Assembly: GCA_023431245.1 (NCBI GenBank)
Contig: JAEYXO010000171.1
Span: forward strand, 1-7,246
Direction of reading: 5' to 3'
Length of the DNA: 7,246 nucleotides
Source of the DNA: Pseudomonadota bacterium
GTDB lineage: Bacteria; Pseudomonadota; Gammaproteobacteria; Burkholderiales; SG8-41
The notes under the pieces were generated by a model. It was not told the DNA's origin, searched no databases, and saw only the letters and a list, made by a program, of their open reading frames with translations. The translations under genes and the position numbers were made by a program. Below, one piece after another: positions 5,974-7,246 of the stretch (position 1 is the stretch's first letter; each line of letters begins with the position of its first letter).

Positions 5974-7246
5974 ATGCTGGACACTTCCAAGACCTGGGAC
6001 CTGCTCGTCGTCGGCGGCGGCAACGCGGCATTGTGTGCCGCGCTGATGGCACGCGAGGCCGGATGCAGCGTCATCCTCCTCGAAGGCGCGCCGAAACCCT
6101 TCCGCGGCGGCAACAGCCGCCACACCCGCAACCTGCGCTGCATGCACGAAGAGCCGCAGGACATCCTCACCGGAGCCTATCCGGAAGAGGAATACTGGCA
6201 GGATCTGCTGAAAGTCACCGGCGGCCTGACCAACGAGAAACTGGCGCGCATCGTGCTGCACCACACCTCGTCGTGCCGGCCGTGGATGATGAAGCACGGC
6301 GTGCGTTTCCAGCCGCCGCTGGGCGGCACGCTGCACCTGTCGCGCACCAACGCCTTTTTCCTCGGCGGCGGCAAGGCGCTGGTCAACGCCTACTACGATT
6401 CGGCGGAGCGCCTCGGCGTCGAAGTGCATTACGAAGCGCAGGTCACCGACCTCGAAATCGACGGTGATACCTTCAAATCGGCAACCTTCGCCCACGGCGG
6501 CGCGACGCACCGGGTGCGCGCGAAAGCCGTGGTCATCGCCTGCGGCGGCTTCCAGGCCAATCTCGACTGGCTGGAAGAGGCCTGGGGCCCGGCAGCGAAA
6601 AATTTCCTCGTGCGCGGCACGCCGTACAACCGCGGCGACATCCTGAAGCTGCTGCTGGCCAGGGGTGCCAAGCAGATCAGTGATCCCCTGCAGGGCCATT
6701 GCGTGGCGATTGACGCGCGTTCGCCGAAATACGACGGCGGCATCATCACCCGCGTCGACGCGGTGTCGCTGGGCATCGTCGTCAACAAGAATGCCGAGCG
6801 TTTCTACGACGAAGGCGAGGATTTCTGGCCCAAGCGCTACGCGATCTGGGGCCGGCTGGTGGCGGGGCAGCCCGACCAGATCGGCTACTCGATCGTCGAC
6901 GCCAAGGTCATGGGCAAGTTCATGCCGCCGGTTTACCCGCCGATCCGCGCCAATTCGCTGCGCGAACTGGCGACCAAGCTGGAACTGAACCCGGATGCAC
7001 TGGAGAAAACCGTGCGCGAGTTCAACGCCGCGGTGCGCACCGGCACCTTCGACCACACGATCCAGGACGACTGCGTCACCGAGGGCATCACGCCGCCGAA
7101 GACGCACTGGGCACAGAAGATCGACACCGCGCCGTATTTCGGCTATCCGCTGCGGCCCGGCATCACCTTCACCTATCTCGGGGTCACCGTCGATGACAAG
7201 TCGCGGATGATCCTGCAGGACGACAAGCCCTGCAAAAACATATTCG
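5974..7246 (+). CDS. tcuA: FAD-dependent tricarballylate dehydrogenase TcuA-like flavoprotein (3' end outside window)
   Basis: The window holds 424 codons and ends without a stop; Salmonella TcuA is roughly 467 residues, so perhaps 40 are missing. The family reaction oxidises tricarballylate to cis-aconitate, with FADH2 re-oxidised by the membrane-linked TcuB. Visible features: N-terminal dinucleotide fold LLVVGGGNAALCAALMAREAG (10-30), with the ribose-binding acid Glu37 (ILLE); GGNSRHTRNLRCMHE (45-59), the flavin-contacting segment characteristic of TcuA; YPEEEYWQDLLKVTGGLT (69-86); RTNAFFLGGGKALVNAYY (124-141); and the second FAD segment VVIACGGFQAN (186-196). The close match to remembered Salmonella TcuA over the first 160 residues supports the symbol. 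The ATG at 5974 is the first start after an in-frame TGA (5953-5955); its ribosome site is weak (GAAAG at 5961-5965). Neither TcuB nor the TcuC permease is in view; TcuB could follow downstream. The nearby Bug receptor suggests uptake by a different route. Confidence 0.85.
   Translation, partial: MLDTSKTWDLLVVGGGNAALCAALMAREAGCSVILLEGAPKPFRGGNSRHTRNLRCMHEEPQDILTGAYPEEEYWQDLLKVTGGLTNEKLARIVLHHTSSCRPWMMKHGVRFQPPLGGTLHLSRTNAFFLGGGKALVNAYYDSAERLGVEVHYEAQVTDLEIDGDTFKSATFAHGGATHRVRAKAVVIACGGFQANLDWLEEAWGPAAKNFLVRGTPYNRGDILKLLLARGAKQISDPLQGHCVAIDARSPKYDGGIITRVDAVSLGIVVNKNAERFYDEGEDFWPKRYAIWGRLVAGQPDQIGYSIVDAKVMGKFMPPVYPPIRANSLRELATKLELNPDALEKTVREFNAAVRTGTFDHTIQDDCVTEGITPPKTHWAQKIDTAPYFGYPLRPGITFTYLGVTVDDKSRMILQDDKPCKNIF

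Noticed and set aside
5638..7107. A 489-codon minus-strand open frame opposite tcuA
   Set aside because: It is antisense to a well-matched TcuA and has no family features of its own.

Overview
This is a GC-rich, densely coded window that looks like a betaproteobacterial (Burkholderiales-like) chromosome. The main evidence is a Bug/TctC-type solute-binding protein standing alone without its membrane partners, which is a hallmark of that group, plus TATAAT-plus-GC promoter islands and catabolic gene content. No RNA genes, CRISPR arrays, insertion sequences, attachment sites or origins are visible. All genes look intact except the first and last, which the window edges cut.

Layout: (1) 1-498 (+) is the C-terminal end of a MOSC-domain protein. 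(2) 540-1469 (-), convergent with it, is an SMP-30/gluconolactonase-type beta-propeller hydrolase. (3) 1470-1726 is a divergent control region with a sharp AT-rich island and a perfect 17-bp palindrome. (4) 1727-2611 (+) is an alpha/beta hydrolase carrying the full catalytic and halide-binding set of fluoroacetate/haloacetate dehalogenases. (5) 2662-3894 (+) is a 12-TM DHA1-type major facilitator, probably cotranscribed with it. (6) 3895-4890 (-) is a Bug/TctC periplasmic binding protein whose stop codon directly abuts the MFS stop codon. (7) 5021-5890 (+), divergent from the Bug gene, is a cytosolic protein with the binding-protein fold of the 4,5-dihydroxyphthalate decarboxylase family. (8) 5974-7246 (+), cut by the window end, is a TcuA-type FAD-dependent tricarballylate dehydrogenase.

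Two functional blocks seem likely. The left block (lactonase, dehalogenase, exporter or importer) looks like a small module for an organic acid, possibly halogenated. The right block (Bug receptor, decarboxylase-like protein, TcuA) looks like capture and oxidation of a polycarboxylate. The most notable points are the dehalogenase, which keeps every catalytic residue but differs at two substrate-pocket positions, and its proximity to a tricarballylate dehydrogenase. Fluoroacetate (through fluorocitrate) and tricarballylate both poison aconitase. That link is inference, not something the sequence proves. I saw no clear evidence of a wholly new type of system.
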